NCBI GenBank assembly: GCA_022539475.1
Contig: VCMS01000137.1
Span: forward strand, 194,601-258,600
DNA from: Gracilaria domingensis
Lineage: Eukaryota; Rhodophyta; Florideophyceae; Gracilariales; Gracilariaceae
Length of the DNA stretch: 64,000 bases
Reading direction: 5' to 3'
Position numbers and translations under genes: made by a program. Positions 60,568-64,000 of this stretch are shown piece after piece. The number at the start of each line of letters is the position of its first letter. Positions within the stretch are counted from its first letter, which is position 1. The notes under the pieces are model-generated. The model saw nothing but the letters and a program-made list of their open reading frames with translations, did no database searches and was not told where the DNA came from.

Positions 60568-61646
60568 ATGCTTTTAGACTCAGCTCGTTTTTGGCGTTCA
60601 ACCAACTTCAGAATCGAAGAGCTATAGTTCGCAAGACTAGTACTGTCTGCAAAACACCGAACCAAACTGTTCCAACTTTCTAACCTTTGTGTAGATGACG
60701 CCCCGAGAGTGAGAGAATCCTTGAAGTATGCAGAAGCCCAATGTCTTCGACGTTCCCAGACGTAGAGGTCTAGGTACTTCCTAAGATCCTCTGTCCGAGG
60801 ACTTGGCGGAAACCATTTGATGAGCATGTGCTTCCATAGACGCACGAGACTGGATTCGGAGACACACTCACTACAAAGCGAAAGATCTGCTCTGAATTCT
60901 TGCCATGCTGAAGCCCCGCCTTTGCTTCTCAATATGGGGTTAACACGTTTCTTAACTTGCATGTCAAACAAATGGTAGGTGCAAAGCAGATGCCTAACTT
61001 CCTCGTCGTAAGGAATAGATCGAAGGGAAAGTCCGATAGCTTCGTCACCGTCTATAAAAATGACTCCAGGCAGAGGTCTTTCGAACGCAATATGCCAGTA
61101 GGCCAAAAGACGCTTACAAAATGGACCGTCTTCGTGGAGAGTAAGGCTAAGGAGAACTGCTCTTGAAACACCCTCTGAATCGACCACTGTCAAAGTAGCC
61201 AATCGGTAGTTTTACCTTGTAGTGTTATGGGTACTGTCCCAAAACATAATATGCCCACAACGGCTGGCCAGATCTTTTGAACCCTTCACGGTCCATACTA
61301 TGGAGGAAAGCTCTCCAGTATCATCGTCCTTTCGATAGTCTAGATACTCAACATCTCCGTTCTGCTGACGCTTCTGCAAGTACCGGACAAGATTGATTGC
61401 ATCATGTTCATCACTAGATACTTTCTTAACAACATTTCGAAGCGTATCATACTAGATCTCTAACCGGGAAAACTGATCGGCTAAGAACCTTTCGAGCTTG
61501 AGGATAGATCCTTTCCCTCCGGGACAGGCTCTTCGGAAAGCCAGAACAGCAGACATAACATCTTCGTTTTCGAGTAGATCTCTAGAACGGGAAATTAACT
61601 TCTTTCCAGAAAGAACGTTTCTCGGAATGTGGTTTGCGTGCTGCAT
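60441..61646 (-). pseudogene. MULE transposase catalytic domain, two in-frame stops
   Basis: One frame runs from 61646 to 60441, interrupted by TAG at 61452-61454 and TAA at 61212-61214. It holds a MULE DDE core: M-F-W-D-S-T-H-N-T (first Asp about 61236-61238), V-I-F-I-D-G-D-E-A (second Asp), C-T-Y-H-L-F-D (the C-x-x-H signature) and S-T-Q-R-L-E-S-W-N (Glu). Cut-and-paste DNA transposase; inactive here. Confidence 0.75.
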
Positions 61647-61686
61647 GCAAACGTTTCGGATGAAACAAAGGCTGCTCAGAGAAATT

Positions 61687-62274
61687 TCAGGCCATATCTA
61701 AGCCTTGTTTGTTCTTAAATGATTCGAAATTGTTTCTAGTAACTTGGGATATACGCTCAGCCAACTTTGGTTCATAAAAAAAATGTGTTGAGGTTGTAGT
61801 AACTTTTTTCGCACATCCTACCTTCTTCGACCCTTTTGATCTGATTCCTTTTCCATTGGATCTTCGAGGGCATCCGGAATGGGAACAGGTAGAAACAAAT
61901 TGGCCGAAGTCTTTTTGCTGACAGATCCATGTCGTCCCCAAATCTTTGGCGTTATCTTGCAGCTCGCACAAAGATTTCAACAATGAAGACTTGCCAAGAA
62001 GTACTGTGCCCTTGCCTAGAATGACATGCGAGGGCAGTTGGGGTTCTCGAACGTAATAGAGAAGAATTCTCGTATTACCCGCATCCTCAAAAGATAGGCA
62101 TCCGCCACATTCTGCTTCTCGAAGTTGTTTACCAATGTCGACCAAGTCAATTTCCCAAGCTTCGTTTTGCTCGAGGCCATCATCGTGGTTTTCAAGATCA
62201 TATGCACTAGATTCAACTATCGTTTTGCAAGAGGAATGTTCGTCTTCGTGCCCAGACTCAAGGCTGTCAGTCAT
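61687..62274 (-). pseudogene. MULE N-terminal FAR1/WRKY-GCM-like zinc region
   Basis: 195 codons from ATG 62274. Acidic N-terminus, then W-I-C-Q-Q-K-D-F-G...C-S-H-S-G-C-P-R-R-S, a Cys/His pattern like the DNA-binding domain at the start of FAR1-type MULE transposases. Separated from the catalytic frame by a frame change between 61646 and 61687. Confidence 0.5.
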
Positions 62275-64000
62275 GATGCTGCCGACACGACGAACTTCTC
62301 GTTGCCTTCATTGCAAAGTTGCTGGTGTATAAGATGCACTACGTTTGATTTTGAACCGTTTAACAATTCAAACTGCACGGCGCGTCTTGTAGATCAGTGC
62401 ATGGAGCATGGAAAGGAAGAATATGTATCACAAATAGAGCGCCGCGGTCCACGACGCATTCTCTGCTAGTCGCGCTCGACAACATCTTTTATCGTTCTCC
62501 GTGGGTCAAATAGGTTAGTTCACACTGTAGTCCTCACCTGAATCTGTCATGGTTAAGTGTATGGTAGAGACTAATCTGTATTGCAAAATCGCCAAAGGAA
62601 GGTTTCTGCCTTAAATCGTGGTTCGTACTAAGCACTATTGATCTCTAATAGCAGTTATGTTCCTAGTAGCCTTTTAGAAAATCCAACGGTTGGATAAAAC
62701 GTTTTGTGCCTATTTCGTCTGATTCTTTGGCATCTTAAATGTACGCAAACGGCTTGCGCAAACTTTTCAAAACTCTTCATGAGGGCTAATAATGCAGTGC
62801 CATACTAGGGCACACAACAGGTGTATTCGCTACGTTGATGTTCCGTTGTATACGAAATAAACGTTTTGCTTAAAGCGGGCCAAATATTCAGTGAACACAG
62901 CTGGCCTTCGGGCCAAATACTCAGTGCATACAACTAGAGAATGGGTTGTCCTTGCCTGGCGGTGGCGGCTGCGAGCGCGACCGTCGTCAACGGCGCATCC
63001 AGCGCTTTGGTCGCCGTGGTCACACACGGCGCAGTTTGCGGAGGGTCCCCCACAACCTTCGCTCAAGACAAGGAAGACAGCTAAATGATTCTTTTAAAAA
63101 TAAAATTCCGCAGTCCTCGCGATCTGTGGTACATTGTGCATCTGTTCGTAGAGATGAAACGCCGCAGAGTGGAAACTGCAATCTATCGTTTTTAAAATTG
63201 TAGTTCTGCCTATCAAACATAGGTTGCTGCGATGTTAGGTTTACGTCTTCATGTGTCTGCGACACACTTATTTGCTTCTGCAAAAGCATCATACCTAGTG
63301 AAATACGCCGGCCGGCAAATGGCTTGGAGAACGGAAAGCTTGAAAGCCGTTTTTTAAACTAGTGAAGAGAAGCAGATTAACGCCGTTTACAATAGTCATA
63401 CAGTCAATTGCTACATTGTATCAAAAATATTTGGGTTATTGCATCTCAGGACAACTAGCAGTGCATATGCGACGTGCAGAGCATGGGCGGTGCACACTAT
63501 TTCTCTATCTGATGCACGGACACTTTTTACGTGGGGCATGATGTTATGGCACCCAATGGGACGAGTGCGATGTGGGAAGCAGAAAGGAAAACAGTAACGT
63601 AGCGAAAAAATGCCTGCTATGTAATGCCTTTCTTTAGTACATGGTACGGCGCATGCGCATGGCGTGAAGGCAAAAATTTTGTCGTTGAGCTGGGCTTTCC
63701 TTGTCATGAGATCAACTGTTAGCAGTTGTCGATTACGATCACTGTCATCAAAAAGAAGTACTGCGCATTGCAGTGACAAATAGGCGTTCTGTCACCCCAA
63801 GAATATTGCACCGTTACTCACAAAAGCGCTCAGAGCTGTTGAAAGTAGAAATGAGTTAGATTTCCTGCGTTACTGGCACCCAGAATTTTATCGGTATGCT
63901 CGACCCTAAAATCCGGCCTCAAAAGCTGGTTTTGGGGGGGCAATATAAGCTATATTTGCCCCGGTGTACTGTACTCTTAGGTCGGGGTAGTTTACCCCTT
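62275..64000. other. Right-end non-coding region
   Basis: 1.7 kb with only short ORFs, the longest 122 codons on the minus strand (63411-63779), not recognised. I looked for a terminal inverted repeat matching the MULE left side and did not find one. Confidence 0.35.

Noticed and set aside
1-64000. tRNA, rRNA, snoRNA genes
   Set aside because: I looked for tRNA-like cloverleafs and conserved rRNA blocks and saw none that I could support by eye.

Overview
The window looks like nuclear DNA of a eukaryote dominated by transposable elements. Few real ORFs show clear introns, genes are compact, and host-type genes (an NB-ARC/WD40 receptor and two membrane proteins with large ectodomains) sit between LTR retrotransposons. 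A red seaweed of the Chondrus type fits best, but that is inference; nothing here proves the species.

Layout. 1-2800: divergent Tnp2-like DNA transposase (runs off the left edge, frameshifted) and an unknown RGG-tailed ORF. 3500-7720: 'element A', two minus-strand ORFs with no reverse transcriptase, studded with the palindrome ACCA-N2-TGGT. 8684-17194: 'element B', a minus-strand chromodomain Gypsy derivative with 420-bp LTRs that has lost protease/RT/RNase H, has a long degraded coding region after the integrase, and is studded throughout with TCCC-N4-GGGT. 17932-22919: 'element C', a plus-strand chromodomain Gypsy (217-bp LTRs, TSD GCTAC). 23923-25449: membrane protein. 26500-27850: GC-rich island. 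27980-31534: NB-ARC-WD40 receptor, with a 5'-end copy at 34261-34650. 32019-33131: hypothetical gene. 34911-41153: 'element D', a Copia element with 589-bp LTRs and TSD ACAGC. 42377-44449: Cys-rich membrane protein. 44527-54462: 'element E', a 9.9-kb minus-strand Gypsy element with 1423-bp LTRs, TSD AATAG and unusual accessory domains. 54597-57250: 'element F', a truncated Gypsy gag-pol of another clade. 57555-62274: a decayed MULE transposon that carries a SWIM finger, a Tudor-like segment and a Ulp1 (C48) protease, split by a 432-bp insertion. 62275-64000: no supported gene.

The most unusual signal is in A and B. Each carries its own dense family-specific short palindrome, spread over coding and non-coding parts, 9 perfect copies in about 4.2 kb (A) and 23 in about 8.5 kb (B), against roughly 0.06 and 0.3 expected by chance. 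The closest known parallel is the self-recognition motif array of Arabidopsis VANDAL transposons read by VANC anti-silencing proteins. In B several reading-frame breaks fall exactly on motif sites, and in coding stretches most copies lie in the frame that reads Pro-x-Gly.

D and E look like very recent insertions (LTR pairs identical where compared, clean 5-bp TSDs); C is somewhat older, and B, F and the MULE are older still.
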